DNA from: Setaria digitata
Lineage: Eukaryota; Nematoda; Chromadorea; Rhabditida; Setariidae
Reading direction: 5' to 3'
NCBI GenBank assembly: GCA_003640385.1
Contig: RCAB01000177.1
Coordinates: forward strand, 1 to 64,000
DNA: 64,000 bases
Part shown: positions 1 through 20,428 of the stretch, one piece after another
Numbering within the stretch: the first letter of the stretch is position 1
How the letters are laid out: each line of letters begins with the position of its first letter
The notes under the pieces: generated by a model
Database searches by the model: none
Seen by the model: the letters and a program-made list of their open reading frames with translations, nothing else
What the model was told of the DNA's origin: nothing
Program-made: the position numbers and the translations under genes

Positions 1-153
1 TTTTATCCTATAAGAATCTGAAAATTTCTAACTTAAACATGACAATCACAAATAACAGAACTTTCAGTTATCAGCAAAATAGATAGCTATCACTAAACCC
101 TCATCAATTATCAGTTTATTTTCTAACTGATGAAAAAAACAACAAAAATTTAC

Positions 154-3100
154 CAAAGTAAAACAACGCTTGTTAGCTTGCTTTCTTATGTCCACTCCTA
201 AATCACATTTTTCGGTCAAAAACAAATTAGCGATATCAACTGGTTCTTTTTGAAATACTTCGACATATTTAGCTTGAAAAGGAGTTAATCGAACTATATA
301 CTGATTTAGCCATATTGGTCCGAATGGTCCTGCAAAAGTTATTATTTCTAATCTTACGGAAAGGTGAAGTTTCATTTTTGAGTAATTATTTGAGTATAAA
401 ATTTGTATAATACCATATATAATTATGATATAAACTTTAAAGAAGAAATAAAAAGAAATTCTTTTTTTTTTTTTTTTTTTTTTTAACACTAAAATATTAC
501 GAACCGGTGAAATGGCTACTTCTAAGAGTATCAGCCAATAAATTTGACTTATCAAATTTGCTGAAATTTTGCGATCCCTGGAAAGTATCTCGAAGAATTG
601 TGGAATATAACCATCCTGATTCATAAAGCTGAGCATATAGTACAAGCGTTAACTAAAGTAGAAAAAAAAGTTTTTTTTTTTTTGATTTAATGAAAAGTGA
701 TAGATTTATAAAATAAAATCATTTATGCTTCTCGATTTATTAGTTCTCGAGATCATATGAATAGACGAAAAAAAAAAAAAAAAAAAAGAGGCTTACATCA
801 GTGGTGCCTTCTGGAACATTACGTTTTATCACTGATAAATTCCGCGATGAATAATAATTGTTCACAAGCTAAAGCAAATAATATGGTAGATATATTAGGT
901 TAAGGAAGCTTCTTTGCACGAAACCAAAAACTTTAGTGAGTACCAGCCTTACCTCTTCGATCAATCTAAAGGCATAGTTTAAATTTTAAATAGTTCAGTA
1001 TAACTCTAATTAAGTCTCGATTTTTTTTCTTTTTTTCGTTTTCCATACAGATACTATCAAACTATATATAATTTATTGTAAATAAATGCACAAAGATGAA
1101 ATATCAAAAAAAAAAAAAAAATGATAAATTTTAAATAAATTTTTAAAATAAATAGTTAAAAAAAAACTTGCAATAATAGTTTCATCGAAATAGAATTTCA
1201 TGGTTTCATTTATGCTGTTATTTGGAAGTATCCATGGTGGTTTGAACTCTCCAACAACGAAAAAATCCAGAAGCACAATAACGTAAATTTTTGGATCCAA
1301 TTTAAGCTTTTTTACAGCTGCCAAAAATTCTATATAATCATGAAGATAATATCCAAATATCGGAATCCAAACTGAAATATTATTTGAAATTTTTAATAAT
1401 GCAATATTAATTTAACACTCATTTACACTAATTGATAGCAGGACGCATTGGGCCTAAAAATATTGTCAGAATGTAGAAGTTGAAAGATACTTCTGGAATT
1501 GTGCTTAATTTCCATTAATATATCAACCAGTGGTCGAGTTGTATCAGACGTGTTCACGTGAATATCGCGAAGTAGTGAAATACCGTTTAGCTTAAATATC
1601 GTTCGGATATTTGCAATTTTAAGCCTAGTTGTGTATTCGTCGTCAAATGCTATCACTGACCAAATTAGTACCACCTGTTATTTGATGAAAAAAAAAAAAC
1701 AAAAGATGATCATGAAAGTGATAATGATAATGATAATGATAATAATGAAGGAAATTGTTCAAAAGATTAGTTCAAAAAGGAAAATCAAAAAAAAGAAAAA
1801 GAATGCTATAAATTGGTAGAAATTAATTAATTAAAGTCAGCACAACTTACTTTATTCCAACTCATTATTTTAAAAAATGCAACCAAATTGAACGCAGCAT
1901 TTAGAGATGATATTGTTGATGTCTGCAAAATTTGTATTTTTTTTTTTTTTTTTTTTGGGGAGAGTTTTCAATGACTGAAAGAGTAAAGATATGATAAAAT
2001 AGAGAATGATAAGAAAAACTGTGATAATATTTGTTTTTTTAGATGGCTCATATAGGAGATATCTAATCGTTAAATATAACATTAAATGTGGTAATGTAAT
2101 ATATTTAGAATATGATAGAGCAAAGCATTATTATTTTCCCTAGTCTAATTAATTTTAACTTCTTATGAATTTTAATTTTAGGTTTTTACAAAATTTAACG
2201 CAAGTTGCAACAGAATAGTCAAACCTGCACAACTGAACTAAGATAATTGTCAAAATGATCGTTTCCAAAACTGAACTGTAAAATGTTCCATTCCTTTGTT
2301 AACCTTCCGACAATATTTAAGTCTGAAAATAAAGTCCAATGTTTGATCAAGTCTTATAGATTTTCTTATCAATTTGTTTTATTAAAACTGATAGATCATT
2401 ATTCTATGCAAGGATGGGAATTATTACGGAATCATTCCAGAAAAAAAAAAAAATAAAAAAAAAGAAATAAATTTATCTTTCGAACTACATATAGCTTATG
2501 GAAGAATTATTTTTCCTAATAACTATGAAGTAAGAACGTAATGAATAACTAGTATATGAAATTAAATAATGTAAAAAACTAAATTTGAGTCACCACTATC
2601 ACAAGCAGGTCCGAACAGTGTTTGAAGATGATTTTCGTAGTACATTCTTGCGATAACGGCAGCATCATTATGTTTATTCCCGAAACAGTCTAACGTTGGT
2701 ATTGATATTAATCTAAAAAAGAAAAAAATGATTTTAGAAGTATTTCAAAAATGAAGTAAAAAAAAAAAAAAAAAAAAAACAAACAAACAAAGATTATGAT
2801 TATCTAATTTAAATATTGCGCAAAGAAAAATGTTGAAGTAAGTGATGGTGAAATATTGTTTGATTAAAGAAAAAATATTTTTCTTTTCCTTCTTTTTGTG
2901 TAATACTAATTAAAAATGAATGAGTTTGTTTTTGATTAAAAATTTATGAAAATTTTATTAAATATAGATGATACTCATAAATGAAGTGAGTTGATTTATT
3001 TGTAAATTTATATATATGTGTACGTATATAGTGATGGACAATCTTTTTCAATTTTCTTCTATTTAATTTCAATTTTTTTCTTTTTTTTTTTTTTTTTTTA

Positions 3101-3221
3101 TTTACAAAGGCAATTAATTGTCCTAGTCAAAAGACGGCTAAAATATCCTAAAATTCATCAAATTATCTAAGCAATCCTTTGAAACATTTAACTCTATGTC
3201 ATTTGTTTATTTAATTCTTTC

Positions 3222-3253
<32 letters not shown>

Positions 3254-3461
3254 CACGAAATTATAAAATTTACCGAAACTCGAAGTCCTGAAGCTGATGA
3301 GCATTTGTTACATTACTTAGGCCAGCTTGCAAGAAATGAGATGCCTTAGGAATAGTTGTATTTGAATAAATTAGGCCAATATTGATTATCGATGAAGCAT
3401 TAATCGGGAACACCAAAAGACATAGCGATTGCAAATAATACAACAAAAAGCTATTAATTAT
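154..3461 (-). CDS. Receptor-type guanylyl cyclase, extracellular ligand-binding domain (partial; 3' end off the left edge)
   Basis: Exons in coding order: about 3461-3274, 2712-2594, 2322-2225, 1922-1851, 1674-1491, 1371-1168, 868-797, 652-505, 329-154. Together they encode a receptor-family ligand-binding (ANF-receptor) domain. Visible signatures are LQTLFGPACDSD, LNAAFNLVAFFKIMSWNK, IAFDDEYTTRLKIANIR, EIKHNSRIWIPIFGYYLHDY and YVIVLLDFFVVGEFKPPW, the order seen in natriuretic-peptide-receptor and nematode GCY ectodomains. The membrane span, kinase-homology and cyclase domains would lie left of position 154, so enzymatic competence cannot be judged. Exon phases agree except between 1168 and 868, where one residual base does not fit; a microexon near 938-950 or a sequence error may be missing. 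The N-terminus has a hydrophobic signal-like segment (FLLYYLQSLCLLVFP) but no in-frame ATG. Inferred role: cell-surface sensor making cGMP on ligand binding. A cyclase-less clearance-type receptor is the alternative. Confidence 0.8.
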
Positions 3462-3596
3462 TGTTTGTTGAAAAGCATGAAATTGAAATTTTATAAGATT
3501 ATTTCCGGCCGTTATTGCTAAAATCTGGCCTTTTAATTCAAATTTTTAATTCAGTTTCTTTTAAATTTTCAGTTGAAAAGAAATTCCATCAAATAT

Positions 3597-3607
3597 GATG
3601 ATGATGT

Positions 3608-3639
<32 letters not shown>

Positions 3640-3770
3640 GTTTAGCACAGTTAAACGAATACTGGTAATGGCAATGGCAATGATGATGATGATGATCGTT
3701 GATAATGATGATGATAATAATAATGATAGTAATGATAATAATAATAATAGTAATAATAGATTGCTGGTGT
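3597..3770. repeat. Degenerate GAT/AAT trinucleotide microsatellite
   Basis: Runs of (GAT)n at about 3597-3640 and 3679-3695, followed by imperfect GAT/AAT units to about 3760. Open frames here that read as poly-Ile, poly-His or poly-Ser are translations of the repeat, not genes. Confidence 0.85.
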
Positions 3771-4622
3771 TTCAAGAGGCGACATATATGATATGAAAAA
3801 AAAGCTGTTTATATAGATAGTTTAAGTGCAAAGAACTAGGTAACAACCAGGTATGACAACTTCTTTGTGGTAATTCATATTGCCTGAAATGAGAAGATGT
3901 CGTGCTACTGATTTTTCGTTGCCATAGCATCATCATTAACCGATATCCATTTACTTACTGACTATTATTATTCATTTAATTTTTACATGTATTTTTTTTT
4001 TTTTTTTTACCTTCTTACATTTAATTTAAATTAAACGTACTTTGTTTGACATACGTGTCACTTTACTTGATGAAAAAAAGAAAAAAAAAAAAAAGGAAAA
4101 GGAAAAAGGGAGAATACATCAGACCGATTGATGACCAGTGGACAATTAAACAGAATTTCTTCTGGCTCTTGTTTTCTTTCAGAATTGATTGAAAAATCTA
4201 GAGAAAAATGCTGGTATGAGATGAAGTTCGTCATCATTAAATAATAAATAAACTGTAATTTATGAAAAAATCGGGCCATTCTGCAATCGTTATAAAAAAA
4301 AAAAAAAATGATAAAAAAAATCTAATTTATTATTAGGAGCCTTGAGGGACAAAAAAATTAGCCAGAAATCATAAATATGCAAGATCATATTATGCTGTTT
4401 GCAACAACTTTTCAGTTTTTTATCTTATTATTCTTAAATAAATAAAAAAAAAAAAAAACCAACTCAGCTTCTTACTACCTTCCTATCCAGCACTTGATAC
4501 TTGGACCAGGCATTTCTAGTTTTAGTAACCATGAATGCATAAGATTTTCCAGTTTTCAGCTGAGTGAAGTAAATAACAGTTCTTACAAGCAAATTGTTGG
4601 TGTTGATTTAGGATATGAGGGT

Positions 4623-4642
4623 GGGGGGGGGGGGGGGGGGGN
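4623..4642. other. Poly-G run ending in an ambiguous base
   Basis: A run of about 19 G followed by N at 4642, in otherwise AT-rich DNA. Probably a sequencing or assembly artefact at a hard homopolymer; true length unknown. Confidence 0.7.
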
Positions 4643-5904
4643 GCCTGAAAAATCCAAGATAACATCACCGCTAAATGCTCATTTCAAGGTCACACTTCTG
4701 ACTTGACAACAAATTTATTAATTCTGAGACGGAAGCATCGCCAAAATAACAACAAATTTATATACAAAATTTTGAAAAGACATAGCATTTAAACGCAATA
4801 AGTGTAAAGCAATGAACAGTACATAAAGGATGGAATAAAAGATATTTGCTCCATCAGTACCTTTCGTTCAATTATGAAGCATTTTGTAAATAAAAGTTCT
4901 GACTTTTCATACGCACAGCTTGTTGCTAGCTTGAAATCTAGTTAGTACATAATTAAAAAGTCAGCAAAACAGGTCAAATTAGCAACAAATACATGAAGAA
5001 GTATCAACCGAATAAATAGTAATGAGTAACAAATGATAATTAAAAACGGCATAAAAAAAAAATGGGTTTTTCAAACTAATAATGCAAAATCATTTTATGT
5101 CCTTGGATTCTCACTAATTTCTTTTTCTGGTTTATTTGTCTTGCAGTTAACGGTAGGAAAGTCCAAATTATAGGATAAAAGAATTGAAAATAAGGAAGCT
5201 CAGCAGAGTCTCCGGTAAATACAACGATATTAATGTAATAAAAAAAAGCTCCAATTTTATAAGATTTTTAAGTTAATTTTCTTTTGAATTCTAGGCATGA
5301 CCTGAGAAATCAGCAAAATAAGTTAGAATAACACAGCATTTCACGTCACAAAATGAGACTGAAAAAAGTCTGAGTGCATTTGTGAAGTCAACAAATTCGT
5401 CTGGAAAGCAATTAGATGAAATGTTACCCTACAAAATAATTGAACTACAATTTATTGTCATATAACGCACAAATATAAACGAACAACGATTATTATAATT
5501 ATGAAAGGATAAAAATGATAGAAATTCTAGAAGCAAAAAAAAAGCAAAAAATGGAATTTAGTAGGTTGAGCGACGATGGGACACGAATCAAATATAGTAG
5601 AAAAAATGTTAATCTGGCAGTAAAAGGGACAATAAACATCCTATCACCAGTTATGGCAGCCTAAATTCAATCCAGTTTTAAATTTTTGTATCGTCTAAAG
5701 AACACTAAACAAAACATCAGTAAAACGCAAAACATATCAATAGTCATAATTCGGGCGATTCAAAGCTAATAGGATTGCTTGCAAAAAAAAAAAAATTAAC
5801 AAAACAACTGAGACTACGCATCAGAAGTGGTGATCAAAAATAAACTTCTAGGGTATGTCCTACGGAAGCTAGTGAAATTTACTCCATGCCAAATAAAAAG
5901 GGAC

Positions 5905-14974
<9,070 letters not shown>

Positions 14975-16782
14975 TTAAGAAAATCAAGCTCAACCAAAGG
15001 GGTACGTGTACAATCAGTGACACATCATATGTGTCTCGTTCGATAAATTACCAACAATATCAGCAACAGTGTTCATAGAATAGAGAACAATCACAGTTAT
15101 GGTAAGGTAGACAATAGGTCGAGAAAGAACTGCATCAAGTTCGTGAACAAGATCAATGCCATGAGGTCATCTCAGGAGGAGCGAATGATGACAGCAAATA
15201 GAAATTCGTAGATGAACTATAGTTTGTCGTTTACAACCTGAAATTATGAAAATGACTGCCAATGATGCAAAGAAAAAAAAAAATGATTATAGTCATCATT
15301 TTCAAGTCATACTGTGGAACAAGGTGAATGGAAAGTAACGATTTAATAAAAGTACTTATATATATGATCATTTAGTGAGCAATATTTCCTAACCTCTAAG
15401 CCCTTCTATCATCAAGTTTTCTTTGTGAATCAAACTTGCAGTAACGTTTATTGAAAGACTACGGGCTCAGGGACAACTCGCAAACAGTTCTCTGTCCTCC
15501 TGAGGTTACGACGGATGTCATAATGGGAGGTAAGTGTACCATATCCATATGTGATATTATTCACGGAGACTGGTTGTGTTTAAAATCATTCTATGAAATT
15601 GAGAACAGGACAAGCACTGAATTCGTTCGTGTACGCTTTATTACGTAGACAGACGTACGCACACGTAAAAGTACAAAATTATCTGAATAAAAGCTAACGA
15701 AGATGTTTGGATATTGGCGCAAAGATCTGCAGACTGCTTGTATCCTGAGGTAAATGTGTGAAGAGCGCACCTGTGAGTGTTAATTTAATTAAAAAAAAAA
15801 AAAGAGATAAAACTGGTAACTATGGCATAAATTTATATGAGAAATCAGGCTAAGAAGCAAGTTGAGAGCTTGTCATCAGATTACGGAGATGTGAAGTTTT
15901 TCACATGTAAGATCTGAAAGTGACTTTTGTGAGTTACAGCAAAAACGCCAAAACACAGGAATCTATCCTTGCTAGAAATAAAAAATCCTGATTGAATCGC
16001 GCAAACAGGAAGACACTAAGAAAATCCAGTCTTTAAAAAGGATCGAAATAAAGCTAGAATTTCAAAAATTGAGAATTTTAAGTTTAACAGGTCTGGAAAG
16101 GGTGCAAAACCTGAAGAGAAACGAATACAAAAAATAAAGAAATTGAGAAATGATGTAAAAATAGCATCGAAAGTTTTGATAATACTATATCTAAATATTT
16201 ATGAAATTTCAAAACTTGAATTATTGTATTTCTTTGTTGGAAATTTTTGCTTCAACTGATAGAGAAGTTACATGATATAATGAAGCAGAAACGATGAAGT
16301 GAAGGATGCAATAGATAAAATAGAATTTGAGAAAAAAAAAAAAAAATGATATCATGATCAGAAAAAAGTGAAAACCGATGAATGGCAAATTGTGATAATA
16401 CAGTAAAGCACTGACATATTATGTTTGTTATCAAATTCCTTGCTTAAAGTTCTAGATTTAAAACACTGAAAAGTTAAAAGTGATTTTACCAATTTCATAA
16501 CTGGAAAAAGTGACAAAAGTTCGTTTTTTCTTTTTTTTTTTTTTTTTTTCAGCTGCAGTAATAATTTTTCTTCACTGAAAGCTTACTGTCTGACATGCTA
16601 AATTCAACTAAACTGCAGTAGCAGAAAACATTTTCATCATATCACAAAAAAAACTGGTTTTTTTTTTTTTTTTTACTTGATTTATGATAACTATCGATAC
16701 TTTTTGAAAATGAGTGCTAAAAATGTTGAATGTTATAAGGTAAGGGAAATAAAACAAGAGAGGGGAAAGAAAAAACCGATAT

Positions 16783-16862
16783 GATGTGAATGGGTAAATA
16801 AATTCACTAAGATGAATAGGTAAATAAATTCAGTAATATGAAGAGATAAATAAATTTACACA
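16783..16862. repeat. Degenerate tandem repeat, three units of about 26-28 bp
   Basis: Three successive units share the core GTAAATAAATTCA or a close variant, at about 16783-16810, 16811-16836 and 16837-16862. Confidence 0.75.
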
Positions 16863-16977
16863 AAATTAAATTCGATAACAAAATCTATCCAACTAATGAT
16901 GTCAATAAGGGATGTGTAAAAATTTCTGCAAAATTTAACAATGCAAATGATAATACTTCATGATAATGATGATAACA

Positions 16978-17195
16978 AGTATGCTTTCTGATAGTTGCCT
17001 ATTTCAAATTTTACTCCTATTTAGCTCTAAAACTACTAGAATTTTATTGATTATTGATTATTGATTCAATACATATATTAAGCTAATTTAACACTATCAA
17101 TAAATAAAATGATAGTATGCTTTCTGATAGTTGCCTATTCCAAATTTTACTCCTATTTAGCTCTAAAACTACTAGAATTTTATTGATTATTGATT
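16978..17195. repeat. 82-bp direct duplication, 136 bp apart
   Basis: Positions 16978-17059 and 17114-17195 match over 82 bp with a single difference (TATTTC versus TATTCC) and a 54-bp spacer between them. The unit begins AGTATGCTTTCTGATAG and ends TTGATTATTGATT. Open frames on both strands here are by-products of the repeat. Confidence 0.9.
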
Positions 17196-20100
17196 TATCG
17201 AATGTAATCATTACAACAGGCATACAGTATAACAATTGGGAATTAAAGTTGCAAGATGTTTGTTTCACAAAAGAATTCATCTCAGGAAGTGAAAAAATAA
17301 TCTTAGCATATAGGAAGGATACTTTTCTTTTTTTTTTTTTTTTTTTTCTTTATAAATACACTTGCAAATTATTCATTTCAGCATTTCTTAACTATGATGA
17401 TTTAATCAAAACTATTTAAACAATGAAAAGAGAAAAAACAAAAATGCAATAATTAGCTTATCATTGCATTACACAATGCATGTATCGAACTTCTAATCTG
17501 TTCCTATCAAATAGTTTCAATTTTTACATTCAGTTTAGCATATGTTTAACAAAATGCAAAATTTGAACGAATCTTTTAAGAGCAACATTTCAAAAAGCAT
17601 TTGCTGCCATAGAGCAAATAAATTATTCATGCAGTGAAATGAATTTCAAGAGAAAAAGAAGAAGCGAGAACGAAGAGAAAGCAGATATAAAAATTTTGTT
17701 TTCATTTCGTGAAGAAAAAAAAAGAAGAAGAATATTCTCACTATGCTAAAAGGATCATGTTTCGGATGGAAAGGTGAGATAATTTCCAGAATTCTAAAAA
17801 AAAAAAAATCTTTTAATTTATAACTCAAAAAAAAAAAACTTGTAAATTAATAATCCTAATCATTTCATAGGAAATGGAATAAATGGTGATTTATTATTTT
17901 TGCTAACTAGTAATACCCATAAATAAATAAATAAACGTTATGTATAACATGAAAATGAATGCTATCAGTTAATTCTTAGAAATATTTAGTCTAATAGACA
18001 GGAACATCCAGAAAGTGCGAGTTCTAGCAAACATTTCCTTCCGCAAGACTTTTACTAAGCTTCTCTCTCTCTCTCATTTTTCCAATTGCTGCTACTTTTC
18101 TAAGCAATCCTATTTTTACATCAAAAAATATTTCAGCATCTTGTAAAATTTCTCCCACTCACCGTTACACTAATTCATGAATAGGGCACTAATCCAGATA
18201 AAAGTTAAATAAAAATGGGTTAAAATTAGTGAAATAATAGCTAAGAAGATCGATTACCATTTCAAAAAATTATTTTGACAAAGGTACATTGAGAAAAAAA
18301 AAAAAAAAAAAGAAAGATTTGCAAAGAAATTTAAAATATCAGTTCACAGAGAGGAACTGCTATAGGAGATAATATCAAGATCTTAATAGCTTGAAGTGAA
18401 GTGTATCACTTCCTACAGTGATTAGATGAAAGAAAAACTGATAAGAATATAACATGATGATAACTTAATCACTTTGACAGTTTACACAGGTCTTCTAAAA
18501 ATGACCAGAAGTAATGATGAACATTATTACAATCACCGAACGTACCTGAGATATGCTCTACTTTAGTTTCTATCTATCAAACAAAATTATCATCACTTGT
18601 GACTCATAACTCGAAATTATCAACATTATGATGTTTAACCAGGCTTAATCAAAAATATTCCACATGCTCAGAGAACAGACGAAACCTTCTCATCTCGATC
18701 ATTTGGCAATTCCGCCAATACTTTTGAGAGGTAATTTGCTGAGGCGCTAGTGTCCTACAAAATATTATTCAAATCCAGGATTTATATCGTTCTCCTGTCT
18801 TTTGTCCCTGCAAAAACGAATGTTGTTGGTTAACCAAATTGATGAATTAGCATCATCATCTCACCATACAATCACAATCAATGCCTCAAATTCAATTCAT
18901 TTCACAGAATTGAACAGCTGATAAATTGCTGATAACGAAACGAAAAAGAAAAAAATCAGCTCAACTTATTCTGTTTTTGATAGGGTCAAATTTATTATTT
19001 TATCTCCTACCAGTCTTTTTTTTTTTTTTAAAGTACTACAAAAATGCGTAACGTTGAGGAAGTTGAATGCAAGAGATTTTATAGCGAAAAAAGAAGTAAA
19101 TTTTCAATTCCTTAAATTGTCGAAATTTTTTTAAAGGTTAGCTGCATTTTTTTCTTTTTCGAAAGAAATACAGCGGCATAAGCAATGATAGAAAGTAACT
19201 TCTCCCTGAAATGATCTTTTGAACAATGTTTAAAAAAAAAAAAAAAAAATCAATTTCTGTGTTAAAATCTTGAAAAAATAAAAATAAAAAGGTAAATTTG
19301 ATTACTCTAAAAATATACAATAGGATAAGTGAAATTTCGAAAAGAAAGCAATTTAGGATTATTGATTAATAAAAATACAGGAAAATTATCGAAGCGAAAC
19401 AATCTGAAAGGAATGAACAGATTATGAAAAATGATAATGCACTGGAAGGGAAAATGTTTCGTACTAATTTCATAAAAACTAAAATAAATGCAAAGTACTG
19501 TTAGCGCAATAAATCATGTGAGGCATCATTTAAAACTAACAAGCAAGAAAAGCATAATTTTAAATTCCAGAAAATTTTCTGAATATCAATCGATTATATT
19601 GAAGAATTAGTGAGTGATCAACCATAGCATATTCATGTTTGAAAAAAAAAAAAAAAAAAAAAAAACAAATGACATGTCGATTATATGAAAACACGATGAG
19701 ATATAAATAGACTATGATTATAGCCAAGAAATGGTACTTGCAAAATGATACAGGATTGATACTTGAAGTAAACGAATTCAACTATTAGGAAGTATGGAAA
19801 TGCATAATAAAATAATCATTAATCTTTCAGTATAAAAATTTATATGGAATATAAGAAGGATATGATTATAGTGGTGGAATCATTGTCTCCCGTAAATGGT
19901 GGTGGCAGCATAAATTATCAGAGTATGGAAAATAAAAATGAAGAATCTGAAATACTTTAGGATGTCGGAATACAGACTGGCAGGAATCTCATGCATAATA
20001 ATTCACGAAATGGCCAAAAAGGGATATTATACCAGATCAGGAGATAATGAAAAACTGGAGCAACACAAAAAGATCGCGAAATATCAGAATTTTTGATGGA

Positions 20101-20397
20101 AATCCAATGATGTGGAAAGAAAGAATAGCAATTATTTAAGTGATAGGTCAACTAAAATGTCAACGAAACACTGCACAGAAGTAATAAGTTAAAAAAAAAA
20201 AAAAGCACCAGTCTATGTTTAAATTTGATTATTAATTCTTGAGAAACCTGGAAAATTTCTTTTCTTTTCTTTTTTATTATGATGTGAATAATCACAGCAA
20301 TTGTAGTGCGTGCATCCTAGAAATATTTTTAATTTTAATCGAATAGAAATTAATAGTTGCTGAAGAAATATATACCACTTGCAATAAGTATTTCCAA

Positions 20398-20428
<31 letters not shown>

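Larger units (their letters stand above)
3542..5904. other. Spacer between the cyclase receptor and pak-1, no gene recognised
   Basis: This 2.4-kb stretch holds low-complexity trinucleotide DNA (3597-3770), A/T homopolymers and a poly-G run ending in an N (4642). Short open frames near 4058-4279 and 4494-4706 resemble no family I know and are partly made of homopolymer sequence. The part next to 5905 is expected to contain the pak-1 3' untranslated region. Confidence 0.6.

Noticed and set aside
16978..17419. Paired open frames of 65 and 100 aa around the direct repeat
   Set aside because: They arise from the duplicated AT-rich block and a poly-T run, not from a gene.
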